A stretch of 64,000 nucleotides of DNA, taken from NCBI RefSeq assembly GCF_023715145.1, contig NZ_JAMBNP010000011.1, positions 162,696 through 226,695 on the forward strand. Direction: 5' to 3'. Source of the stretch: Paenibacillus glycanilyticus (GTDB lineage Bacteria > Bacillota > Bacilli > Paenibacillales > Paenibacillaceae). Position numbers and translations under genes: made by a program. The notes under the pieces were generated by a model. That model was given only the letters and a program-made list of their open reading frames with translations. It searched no databases and had not been told where the DNA came from. Shown in pieces: positions 55,839 to 63,041 of this stretch. Position 1 is the first letter of the stretch. Every line of letters starts with the position of its first letter.

Positions 55839-56384
55839 GTGAAAGTAAAATATACATTAGTATCTCTTATCCTGCTAGTCGCAATAGTTGTTGTTTACAT
55901 TACAGTACTTACTCATGCCAGATCAATAAATACGACGATTCGTGGAGTAAACTTTCAACTAGGAACTAAACATATCGATAACGTGCAACCAGAGGTAGTA
56001 AGTATTAAAGGTTCTTTGTCTAGAAGTTTGAATGGCTTACGAACATTTAAAGGCTCGATAACGTTCGAACATGATACGATTCCCATCCCGAAAGAGAATC
56101 GGGATACCACCATTCATTTTGACAAAAACGGATATGGTTCGATCGTTTACGGTTATATCGAGAATTCAGGAACAAAAGATGCCCAAACCAAAAACTTTTT
56201 CCAACGGTGTTTTATTTGCGAACTCTGATTTCAGCTCAATTACGTATCTACCGCGTGGTGGATGGGATGGTGAAGATGGCCTGATGTTTGCAGGACCCGC
56301 TATTACCAGGGAGCAAGCTCTAATCATTTCTAATGAAGTTATGAAAAAATTCATTAAAAACAGTCGATACTGGCGATGGTCCCT
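55839..56384 (+). pseudogene. Frameshifted paralogue of the membrane-anchored protein at 45265
   Basis: The first frame (from 55839, behind GGGGGAG) gives an N-terminal membrane segment and SIKGSLSRSLNGLRTFKGSI, matching VIKGKLHKSLKGERVFKGYI of the 45265 product. It then runs into a stop at 56228. The rest of the homology (VLFANSDFSSITYL, ITREQALIISNEVMKKF; compare IIFANKDFRQVTLL, TTREEALTLSNKLMREF) is in the next frame. One extra base in the A5CT5 stretch near 56200 explains it. Confidence 0.8.
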
Positions 56385-56392
56385 ATGTCTTA

Positions 56393-56457
56393 AACTAACA
56401 GATGGCCACCTCAATCGGCTGCCGTTGTTCATTGAAGTAACAGGCAGTTTAGTGACA
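56393..56457 (+). repeat. Junction element J11 (shortened)
   Basis: AAACTAACAGATGGCC, CGGCTGCCG and the right arm GAAGTAACAGGCAGTTTAGT. The left half of the hairpin appears to be lost. Confidence 0.55.
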
Positions 56458-56501
56458 AAATGTGGTATATTGTTGGGGAATTAATATTTGGGGGGAAGTC
56501 C

Positions 56502-57164
56502 ATGAAAATAATAAACATTTCGGATACAGAATACTCCATCGAAGGATTAAGCGTAAGTGATTTATTAAGTAAAAGGTATTGTGCATTTGATTTAGAAGCT
56601 ACAGGTCCCAATCAAGAGGAAGAACATATTACGCAGATGGGTGCAGTAATTATTGAGAATAATCAAATTGTAATAAATAAATCATTCAACTCTCTTGTGA
56701 AATCACCTAAACAAATACCTCAATTAATTGAAAAACTTACTGGAATTATGAATGATGAAATGAAAAGAGCGCCTGTTTTTTCAAGCGTTTATCAAAGGTT
56801 TAATGAGTTTATAAATGGTTGCGTACTTGTAACTCAAGCTGGATATGAATTCGATTACCCGCTATTAATTAAAGAATGTCAACGTAATAATTTGCCAATG
56901 ATTGATAACGTTGCATTAGATACGAAAGTTGTGTTCTCTTTTTTGCATCCTGAGGTCCAAGAGAGAATTACTACAAATTACCTAATAGATTTTTATAATA
57001 TAAATGATTCTGACATCAAAAGACATGATGCCTTGGGTGATAGTATATTGATAGCTAGAATTTTTATAAAGTTACTTGAAGAATTAAAAGTAAGGAACAT
57101 TAATGAAGTCATTATAAACAAGCCAATTATCATTAAGAAAGTACAGCTTGCTCCGTTAACATAG
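56502..57164 (+). CDS. DnaQ-like 3'-5' exonuclease (DEDDh) (cassette gene)
   Basis: The product has 220 residues; the ATG at 56502 follows GGGGGG. Exo I is CAFDLEATGPN (Asp, Glu), Exo II lies in YEFDYPLLI and Exo III is RHDALGDS (His, Asp), so all metal ligands are present. It would degrade DNA or RNA ends. No polymerase domain. Single-gene cassette between J11 and J12. Confidence 0.82.
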   Translation: MKIINISDTEYSIEGLSVSDLLSKRYCAFDLEATGPNQEEEHITQMGAVIIENNQIVINKSFNSLVKSPKQIPQLIEKLTGIMNDEMKRAPVFSSVYQRFNEFINGCVLVTQAGYEFDYPLLIKECQRNNLPMIDNVALDTKVVFSFLHPEVQERITTNYLIDFYNINDSDIKRHDALGDSILIARIFIKLLEELKVRNINEVIINKPIIIKKVQLAPLT

Positions 57165-57168
57165 ATTA

Positions 57169-57257
57169 ATGTAACGGGAAACTATAGTTCAATCAACTAA
57201 GCTGCAGCGGATCGGAGGATCTACTGCAGCTTTGTTGAAGTAAAGGGCAGGTTTCCT
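57169..57257 (+). repeat. Junction element J12
   Basis: The left arm is GTAACGGGAAACTATAG, then TTCAATCAAC; the hairpin is AAGCTGCAG/CTGCAGCTT with inner GATC/GATC; the right arm is GAAGTAAAGGGCAGG, then TTTCC. A complete copy, very like J17. GGAAAC on the left pairs with GTTTCC on the right. Confidence 0.85.
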
Positions 57258-57313
57258 TAAATGGGAGGCGAAATCCTTGTTCAAAGAAAATAAAGTATTA
57301 GACTGGCACACGT

Positions 57314-57334
57314 TGATTAAAGGGCAGAAGAGTT
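57314..57334 (+). repeat. Extra right-arm copy after J12
   Basis: GATTAAAGGGCAGAAGAG, followed by TTCAATAAGAAC, resembles the right arm. It lies between J12 and the inverted SDR-MerR pair, with a partial 20 bp iteron at about 57286. Confidence 0.45.
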
Positions 57335-57357
57335 CAATAAGAACAATAAGAAAGCTC

Positions 57358-57774
57358 TCAATCGGCTGAGGAGGATTTCCATTTTTTGTTTGAATCTGGA
57401 TTTACAAGGACCTCTTTATACGTGTCGATTTTGTAATCAATCATCCTTTGCGTCTCCAGTAAGCTCTCGATCTCGTTCTGAATTCTATTCTTGTGTTCGA
57501 TCAGAAGAGAGACTCTCTCGGGGAGCGTGACTTCACCCCTTTCGTAAAGCTTACGGAAACGCTTCATTTCTTCAAGCGTCATTCCGGTCGCTTTAAGTCT
57601 CGTTAAAAAGACCATGCCATCCAATTGATGTTTACTGTACGTTCTGTGTCCGCTTGTTTTGCGGTCGGCATATGGAAGCAAGCCGATTTTCTCGTAATAG
57701 CGGATCGTATCTTCCGACAGGCCCGTGAATTCAGCCGCCTGTTTAATCGAGCTTGCGGTTTCGGGAATGTCCAT
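57358..57774 (-). CDS. MerR-family transcriptional regulator
   Basis: The product has 138 residues. A winged helix-turn-helix (SIKQAAEFTGLSEDTIRYYE) and the dimerisation helix are clear. No cysteine is present, so metal or thiol sensing like MerR itself is unlikely. It is transcribed after the SDR gene from a MerR-type promoter upstream of that gene and probably controls it. Confidence 0.9.
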   Translation of the reverse strand: MDIPETASSIKQAAEFTGLSEDTIRYYEKIGLLPYADRKTSGHRTYSKHQLDGMVFLTRLKATGMTLEEMKRFRKLYERGEVTLPERVSLLIEHKNRIQNEIESLLETQRMIDYKIDTYKEVLVNPDSNKKWKSSSAD

Positions 57775-57798
57775 CGCTTTGCCGCACCTCCAGACGTA

Positions 57799-58533
57799 TT
57801 ACCATGGTATCACGCCGTTCTCATCAAAGAAACCGCCGTTCGGTCCATCGCTCGGAAGGGTGGTGAGTTTCACGACGATGAAAGCGCCCTGTTCAACGGT
57901 ACGATAACCCGTATGCCCATTCAAATCCGTAGCCGTGTACCCTGGATCGGCTGAATTTACCTTGATCGGTGTATCTTTTAATTCTTTGGCAAACAAGACG
58001 GTTAGCGCATTGACGGCCGTTTTCGAACTCATGTAGGCGAGCAAATTCAATCCGTATTTTTCGGCATCTGAGTCCGGGGTATTGTACTCGGTCAAGGAAG
58101 CCAAGCCGCTTGAAAGGTTTGCGATTCTGCCGGCAGGCGATTTTTTAATCAAAGGGAGCATGGCCTTCATGACAGAAAAACTGCCGAAAACATTTGTCTC
58201 GTACGTATTCCTTAGAACCGTTAATTCCAGTTGGCTCGGAGGAAGAACTCCTTCAAAGCACACGCCAGCGTTATTGATCAGAACATCAAGCGCTCCATAC
58301 TGATCGTCAATTTGCTCTACTGTGGATTGTATGGTATTCAAGTCTGTTATGTCCAGAGTAATTGCCTTTGCATGTATGTTCTCGGCCGTCAGGGTAGCCG
58401 TCGCTTCCCGCCCGCTTGCTTCATCTCTTGAACCGAGCAATATCGTGAATCCTAGCTTGCCCAATTGCCTAGCAGTCTCAAGGCCGATCCCTTTGTTTCC
58501 GCCAGTGATCAAAACGATTTTTGATGTGCTCAT
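57799..58533 (-). CDS. SDR-family oxidoreductase
   Basis: The product has 244 residues; GGAGGCG precedes the ATG. The cofactor motif is TGGNKGIGLET, then NNAG (LINNAGVCFEG), and the active-site Tyr and Lys are separated from the classic YxxxK spacing (LLAYMSSKTAV: Y-M-S-S-K). It reduces or oxidises a carbonyl or alcohol with NAD(P). Its GC content is higher than that of the neighbouring cassettes and it is on the opposite strand, which suggests a separate origin. Confidence 0.88.
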   Translation of the reverse strand: MSTSKIVLITGGNKGIGLETARQLGKLGFTILLGSRDEASGREATATLTAENIHAKAITLDITDLNTIQSTVEQIDDQYGALDVLINNAGVCFEGVLPPSQLELTVLRNTYETNVFGSFSVMKAMLPLIKKSPAGRIANLSSGLASLTEYNTPDSDAEKYGLNLLAYMSSKTAVNALTVLFAKELKDTPIKVNSADPGYTATDLNGHTGYRTVEQGAFIVVKLTTLPSDGPNGGFFDENGVIPW

Positions 58534-58574
58534 GATTACGCCTCCTATAAGTGATAGTTACTTGACTCACGATC

Positions 58575-58605
58575 ACTCTACAACTTGGAGTTCACTCCAA
58601 GTCAA
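58575..58605 (-). promoter_or_regulatory. MerR-type promoter with 19 bp spacer
   Basis: On the minus strand the -35 box TTGACT (58605-58600) and the -10 box TAGAGT (58580-58575) are 19 bases apart. The palindrome ACTTGGAGT/ACTCCAAGT fills the spacer. Over-long spacers with a central palindrome are the hallmark of MerR-controlled promoters, and a MerR gene lies in this unit. Confidence 0.8.
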
Positions 58606-58641
58606 GAGCAACATGCAAGATTAGAATGTCTTGTTATTGGA

Positions 58642-58733
58642 CTATTGTAGGGAGTTCAATAAAACAGCAGCAGTCTAGGAACGATCGGTTGCCGCCATTG
58701 AAGTAACGGGCAGGATAGCGTGGAAAAATCAGC
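58642..58733 (+). repeat. Junction element J13
   Basis: Left-arm remnant ACTATTGTAGGGAGTTCAAT, weak hairpin GGCAGC-like, right arm GAAGTAACGGGCAGGATAGC. It lies upstream of the SDR gene start, so the inverted pair is bracketed by junctions. Confidence 0.65.
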
Positions 58734-58805
58734 ACGGTGGTAGGTAATTTGATTTATCTGATGAACTAATATGAATGATTATTTTTCACGAGGAGACATG
58801 AGCTA

Positions 58806-59120
58806 TTGAAGCTTTTTACAAAGGAAGTTAAGAAGATTATAGTCAACGATTACGAGTTTCTTTGCGTAATTGACCAAAGATCTGAAAGGGAATTTATTAG
58901 TTTTAAAATATACCCGTCCAACACGAAAACGTCATGCTTTTCAATAATGTTCTCTTGGAAGGCCAATTGGGAAACCAATCTTTGTCGACCAATGGTTTGT
59001 GCAAAGTTAATTCAACATGCCATAAACAATGGCTGGAACTATAATATTAAAAATGCTGTAGCTAAGATCCAAGATAGAGACAACTTAATTCCGAACTTAA
59101 GTTTAGATGAGTTAGAATAA
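58806..59120 (+). CDS. Small hypothetical protein (cassette family shared with 61967)
   Basis: The product has 104 residues; TTG start about ten bases after GAGGAG. The pattern KKIIVNDYEFLCVID, then LIQHAINNGWNYNIKNAV, matches RKIVVDQESYRWVIT and IITESIRQGWKSREKGAV of the gene at 61967, so both belong to one small family of unknown function. Confidence 0.65.
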   Translation: MKLFTKEVKKIIVNDYEFLCVIDQRSEREFISFKIYPSNTKTSCFSIMFSWKANWETNLCRPMVCAKLIQHAINNGWNYNIKNAVAKIQDRDNLIPNLSLDELE

Positions 59121-59130
59121 TGTCTTTAAT

Positions 59131-59175
59131 CGGTTAAACGGAGAACGTTAATTAGAAAACACCTACGGCAGTAAG
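59131..59175 (+). repeat. Junction element J14 (degenerate)
   Basis: The left arm is GGTTAAACGGAGAACGTTAA, followed by CGGCAGTAAG; no clear right arm. Confidence 0.5.
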
Positions 59176-59210
59176 CTTTACAGTAAACAAACTATATTCG
59201 GAGGTGAAAA

Positions 59211-59954
59211 ATGTCTATTTTGAGAGCAATAAAAAAAATCGTAGAACCCCAAATATCAGAGTTGCATTTTAAATATGCAGGTAAAACTGATTCTATAAGC
59301 TGGATGTTTTCCCGTAAGTATGGGGATGTCGAACAGTATATAACATTTGAAAAAATTCATAATGAGTATATGAGGTTTATTCTTAAAACTTCAGTGAATT
59401 TGAAGACTATTGATCATAGAATAGGTATGGATTTAGAACAGTACCCATTTGGAATTAAGTTTACAAATGAGGATTCATTACTTCAAGCACTAGAGGTTTT
59501 ATCGGATATTATTATGAATAAGGGGATTGAATGGCTTAATTTTATGAGCATCCCTGACATAGTACCAAAGCAAGAGGAATACAATCCGTTTATTAAATAT
59601 GTCTCCGATCCAACAAATAACTCATCAAAGTGGGACCTTACTAACGATCAATTTATTGAGGAACTGGAAAAAGATATAATTAATCGTTCTAATAATGGTG
59701 TTGAAAAACCAGATTGGCACTACATTATGGAATCGGCAAAAGCAATTGGTGATTTTATTAATTTGAAGTTAGGAGGAAGATGGATAATAGACGACTCCGG
59801 TATAGCAAAACCGCTTGTTTCGCAGATAGGTGGTAGACCGACTGTTAGTGCAAATCCTTTTTTTGCTGTATCTCGCTACTGGGGAAGACCTTATCATGAA
59901 ACGTACTCATTAGTAAGGTGGTTTAACTTAATTAAAAAGAGAACATGTAATTAA
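59211..59954 (+). CDS. Hypothetical protein (cassette gene)
   Basis: The product has 247 residues; GGAGGTG precedes the ATG. It begins with a short helix and beta strands (VEPQISELHFKYAG, SISWMFSRKYGDVEQYITFE) and has a longer C-terminal part. No family recognised with confidence. AT-rich like its neighbours. Confidence 0.65.
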   Translation: MSILRAIKKIVEPQISELHFKYAGKTDSISWMFSRKYGDVEQYITFEKIHNEYMRFILKTSVNLKTIDHRIGMDLEQYPFGIKFTNEDSLLQALEVLSDIIMNKGIEWLNFMSIPDIVPKQEEYNPFIKYVSDPTNNSSKWDLTNDQFIEELEKDIINRSNNGVEKPDWHYIMESAKAIGDFINLKLGGRWIIDDSGIAKPLVSQIGGRPTVSANPFFAVSRYWGRPYHETYSLVRWFNLIKKRTCN

Positions 59955-59990
59955 CCACTTATAAATGCTGAAATATTAGACTAATTTATT

Positions 59991-60020
59991 GCGCTAACGA
60001 AAAACGCTAGTTGAATACAA
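59991..60020 (+). repeat. Junction element J15, left arm (before recombinase fragment)
   Basis: GCGCTAACGAAAAACGCTAG, then TTGAATACAAG, closely matching the left arm before the complete recombinase (48788). Confidence 0.75.
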
Positions 60021-60027
60021 GCAGTTT

Positions 60028-60079
60028 AAAACCTTCTATCTGAAGCAAACTAGAATTAATTGCTTCAGTAGGAGGTTTT
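60028..60079 (+). promoter_or_regulatory. RNA hairpin covering the ribosome site of the recombinase fragment
   Basis: AAAACCTTCTATCTGAAGC pairs with GCTTCAGTAGGAGGTTTT, including GGAGG. It has the same form as 48826-48878 with compensating base changes; the loop AAACTAGAATTAATT is also conserved. Confidence 0.7.
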
Positions 60080-60082
60080 GTT

Positions 60083-60222
60083 ATGATTATAAGCGAGCTT
60101 TGGCGTCACTATGAATCGGATAAGCGAATTCAATGGTTTAGTCCCAACACTCTAAAAGCATATGCCTTACAGCTTAGAATGCTGGTTAGAGACCTCGGAG
60201 ATTTAGAAATTTCTGAAATTCC
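60083..60222 (+). pseudogene. Truncated tyrosine recombinase (N-terminal fragment)
   Basis: From the ATG at 60083 the product (ISELWRHYESDKRIQWFSPN, LKAYALQLRMLVRDLGDLEI) matches the first 45 residues of the recombinase at 48883. After about 60222 the homology stops and unrelated sequence follows, so the catalytic domain is gone. The open frame runs on to 60286 by chance. Confidence 0.85.
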
Positions 60223-60365
60223 TCGTGAGGGCAAAATAATCTGTTCACGATACTCTGCAAAGAAAAGATACAACTTTTACTTTTAAACCTCTTGCACCTT
60301 ACGAAACGTAATGTTTTACACTAATTACACCGGTGATCAGCTAGCGCCAAAGTAAGGAGTGGATT

Positions 60366-60813
60366 ATGCACCCGCACTGGAAAGTGGGAGATCTAGCGAA
60401 AATGACTGGACTTACAGTCCGTACCCTACTATATGAACAGATTGGATTATTTTCCCTGTTTGGGCATTTCGAAATCGGACATCGGTTGTATAACGAAGCC
60501 GGTATCGGACGGCTGCAACAAATCTTGTCTCTAAAAGATTTGGGCTTATCGCTTGAAGAAATTTAGTCGGTGCTTAAAGGACATAGGTATACGCCTTCTG
60601 CCATCGTGGATATTCAAATTGAACGGAATTCGTAAAAATATAATTACTCAGCAGAAACTTCTGGCTGAACTTGAACGTGTTGCTGAACTGATGAACCGTC
60701 AGGAGCCGCCTTCCGTCGATGAATTTATTTCATTACCGGAAACAATGAAGATGAGCCAAGAAAATTTTATCATTGCACATCGGCTGAACTGGGAAAAACA
60801 TCATCTTGATTAG
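60366..60813 (+). pseudogene. Broken MerR-family (TipA-like) regulator
   Basis: The helix-turn-helix is recognisable (KVGDLAKMTGLTVRTL, YEQIGLF), as is a C-terminal coiled part (LLAELERVAELMNRQEPPS). A TAG at about 60564 interrupts it (EEI-stop-SVLKGHRYTPSAIVDIQIE) and a frameshift follows near 60630. A histidine-tyrosine step after VRTL also seems lost. Such regulators often sit next to SRPBCC genes, as here. Confidence 0.8.
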
Positions 60814-60859
60814 CTTGGGGATTTTCTAAACAATAATTGTGTTCGGGAGGATTCTTCTT

Positions 60860-61735
60860 ATGAAAACACGATTTACAACTCACGCTACATTTCAGATTGA
60901 ACGCATTTACTATGCTTCTCCTGAACGCGTTTTTGCGGCATGGTCGGGCCGAAATGCCAAAGCGCGCTGGTACCAGCCTGCTGAAGTATTCGACTTCCGC
61001 ATCGGAGGTCAAGAGTTTAGTCAGGGTGGTCCTAAAGGTGGACCTGTCTTTACCTTTGAAGCTTATTACCAGGAAATCGTCCCTAATAAACGGCTGGTGT
61101 ATTCTTACAGTCTGGACCAAGGCAATACTCGGATATCGGCTTCCATCTCAACCATTGAATTGATGCCAACCAGCGAGGGTACGAAGCTGGTGTTTACAGA
61201 GCAGGGAACGTTTTTCGACGGTCATGATACGTCGGAACAGCGTGAGCAGGGGACCAAAGAATTGCTGGACCTTCTGGGAAAATCTCTTGGGGAAAGTAAC
61301 CCCGATACCTTTGAACTTGTGTCTCGTCGAAAGCTTGACGCCCCTCGGAACTTGGTCTACCGCGCTTGGACGGAACCGGAACTGCTTGCACAGTGGTGGG
61401 GACCGCACGGTTTCACGAATACGTTCCATACATTCAATTTAAGGCCCGAAGGCGTCTGGGAGTATACGATGCATGGCCCGGATGGAAAAGACTATCCGAA
61501 CCGCAACGTTTTTCAAAAAATCGGGCCTGAACGTATTGTGCTAAGACATGAAACTTTTCATCATTTTACTGTGACTGCTACATTCGAGGAGGTTGACGGT
61601 GGGACGGAAATTACTTTCCGACAGACGCTCGCATCGAAGGAAGATTACGATAATCTCAAACCCATTTGTGAAGAAGGGAATGAACAAAATTTAGACAGGT
61701 TAGGATCGCTCTTAAAGAGACTTCTCGAGCAATAA
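60860..61735 (+). CDS. Tandem SRPBCC (AHSA1-type) domain protein
   Basis: The product has 291 residues; the ATG at 60860 follows GGGAGG. Two START-like SRPBCC domains are visible: residues about 10-145 (IYYASPERVFAAWSGRNAKA) and 155-290 (KLDAPRNLVYRAWTEPELLA, QWWGPHGFTN). The family binds hydrophobic ligands or acts with Hsp90-like proteins; some confer resistance. GC is higher than in nearby cassettes. It follows the broken MerR gene and was probably controlled by it. Confidence 0.85.
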   Translation: MKTRFTTHATFQIERIYYASPERVFAAWSGRNAKARWYQPAEVFDFRIGGQEFSQGGPKGGPVFTFEAYYQEIVPNKRLVYSYSLDQGNTRISASISTIELMPTSEGTKLVFTEQGTFFDGHDTSEQREQGTKELLDLLGKSLGESNPDTFELVSRRKLDAPRNLVYRAWTEPELLAQWWGPHGFTNTFHTFNLRPEGVWEYTMHGPDGKDYPNRNVFQKIGPERIVLRHETFHHFTVTATFEEVDGGTEITFRQTLASKEDYDNLKPICEEGNEQNLDRLGSLLKRLLEQ

Positions 61736-61827
61736 CGTCTTTTAATTTTAATACGTATACTCTGTTTGAAGGGTATAAAATCGTATTTGAAAGCAAGGAC
61801 AGGAGCTGTCTAATGTTCAACCGAGGG

Positions 61828-61930
61828 AGGGACGGGAAACTATAGCTCAATTAGAACAGCACAGAAGCCGGTCATTATTGACCGGCTTCTGACATTTCTT
61901 AACTAATGGGTAGGTTAGTTCCAATATGTG
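61828..61930 (+). repeat. Junction element J16
   Basis: The left arm is ACGGGAAACTATAG, then CTCAAT; the hairpin is the perfect CAGAAGCCGGTCA/TGACCGGCTTCTG with a 4-base loop; the right arm is AACTAATGGGTAGGTTAG, then TTCCAATATGTG. The last segment is shared with J17. Confidence 0.85.
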
Positions 61931-61966
61931 TTAAAATGAAGGGGGCTAAAATTAGGAGTTGAATCA

Positions 61967-62296
61967 ATGACAATTAGCAATAAGGGGTCAAGAAAGATTG
62001 TTGTAGACCAAGAATCATACAGATGGGTAATCACTGCATTATCAAAAGGTATTATTACGTTAACCGTTCAGCATGATGAAGTGAAAGGGCAATTGCTAAG
62101 GGTAGATATAGAGTCAGACATCAATGAATTTTGGGTAGAATTTCCTCATGTTGAGTCACTCAATAACAAGATCGTGACGCCTGCTGAGATAGCATTAATC
62201 ATTACTGAATCAATTAGACAAGGATGGAAATCTAGAGAAAAAGGCGCGGTATTAAGTTTTAAACTATCTGAAAGCAAGCTTGTATCATTAAATTAA
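61967..62296 (+). CDS. Small hypothetical protein (cassette family shared with 58806)
   Basis: The product has 109 residues; AGGAG precedes the ATG. See the gene at 58806 for shared motifs (RKIVVDQESYRWVIT, PAEIALIITESIRQGW). Two family members in separate cassettes suggest cassette duplication or repeated gain. The stop TAA lies inside the left arm of J17. Confidence 0.7.
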   Translation: MTISNKGSRKIVVDQESYRWVITALSKGIITLTVQHDEVKGQLLRVDIESDINEFWVEFPHVESLNNKIVTPAEIALIITESIRQGWKSREKGAVLSFKLSESKLVSLN

Positions 62297-62385
62297 CGGG
62301 AGACATTAGTTCAATCAATAAAGCTGCAGCAGATCAGAGAATCAGCTGCAGCTTTCGTTGAAGTAAAGGGCAGATAGTTCCAATA
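62291..62385 (+). repeat. Junction element J17
   Basis: The left arm is TTAACGGGAGACATTAG, then TTCAATCAAT; the hairpin is AAGCTGCAGC/GCTGCAGCTT; the right arm is GAAGTAAAGGGCAGATAG, then TTCCAATATGTG. Complete copy. Confidence 0.85.
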
Positions 62386-62467
62386 TGTGGTATTTTCCCG
62401 CCGCGGCAGTTGCTCCATGCCAATTACCCGTTAATCAAAAATTTAGTAGATAGGAAGATTGTATTAA

Positions 62468-62947
62468 ATGATGAAGCAAACTAAACTCACTGTGCTAACT
62501 CTAACACTAGCCGCAGCTTTAACGATTCCAGCAATAATTAACGCTGATTCTGCCGAGGTAATACAGACAGAATCCATTCTTCCATTTGTAACTCCAGCCA
62601 CTTCGACAGAATCACCTAACGATTTCATTGTTATTGTTCCACTGACAAACTATAGCAGTACTGATACTAGCGCTGGCTCTGCTTTCGTAGTGACAGGTGG
62701 TTTCGGCTATGGAAAACTTCACTTTCACAACGTAGGTAAAGGCGCGGTAACTGTTACGGTACAACACGTTGCTACAGGCTTAGAATATGTAGCAGTAACT
62801 ATAGCTCCAGGAGCAGAGTATACGTGGAGAAGCACTACCAATTATCCGCAAGGTATGCGCTCTGGTGATTATAACGTCCAATTTCACTCTTCCACCGCTG
62901 CTGTAAGCGTGGATTTTGATGGATACGCATCCAATAGTGTAACTTGA
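62468..62947 (+). CDS. Small secreted beta-type protein (cassette gene)
   Basis: The product has 159 residues. A signal peptide covers about 1-27 (ALTIPAIINADSAE). The mature part has a Ser/Thr-rich segment and a beta-sandwich pattern (FGYGKLHFHNVGKGAVTVTV, GLEYVAVTIAPGAEYTWRST), similar in style to small extracellular adhesive or lectin-like domains. No family recognised. Confidence 0.7.
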   Translation: MMKQTKLTVLTLTLAAALTIPAIINADSAEVIQTESILPFVTPATSTESPNDFIVIVPLTNYSSTDTSAGSAFVVTGGFGYGKLHFHNVGKGAVTVTVQHVATGLEYVAVTIAPGAEYTWRSTTNYPQGMRSGDYNVQFHSSTAAVSVDFDGYASNSVT

Positions 62948-63017
62948 AGGAACTACACTGAATGAAGCTCTGGGGTTTATAAGGGGATGTCGGATGAATT
63001 GGTATCTTCACTTTTTA

Positions 63018-63041
63018 TCGTTAGACGAGGAACGATAGCAT
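63018..63041 (+). repeat. Junction element J18, left arm (interrupted by IS)
   Basis: TCGTTAGACGAGGAACGATAG is a left arm; the IS110-type element starts at once after it, so the rest of the junction lies beyond the element and outside the window. Confidence 0.65.

Noticed and set aside
45169..63041. Junction hairpins as ordinary rho-independent terminators only
   Set aside because: Some have T-rich tails and may terminate, but the conserved flanking arms, their position at nearly every gene border and copies without a hairpin (J5, J15) are not explained by termination.
45169..63041. CRISPR array
   Set aside because: The repeats are too long, imperfect and spaced by whole genes; no cas genes are present.
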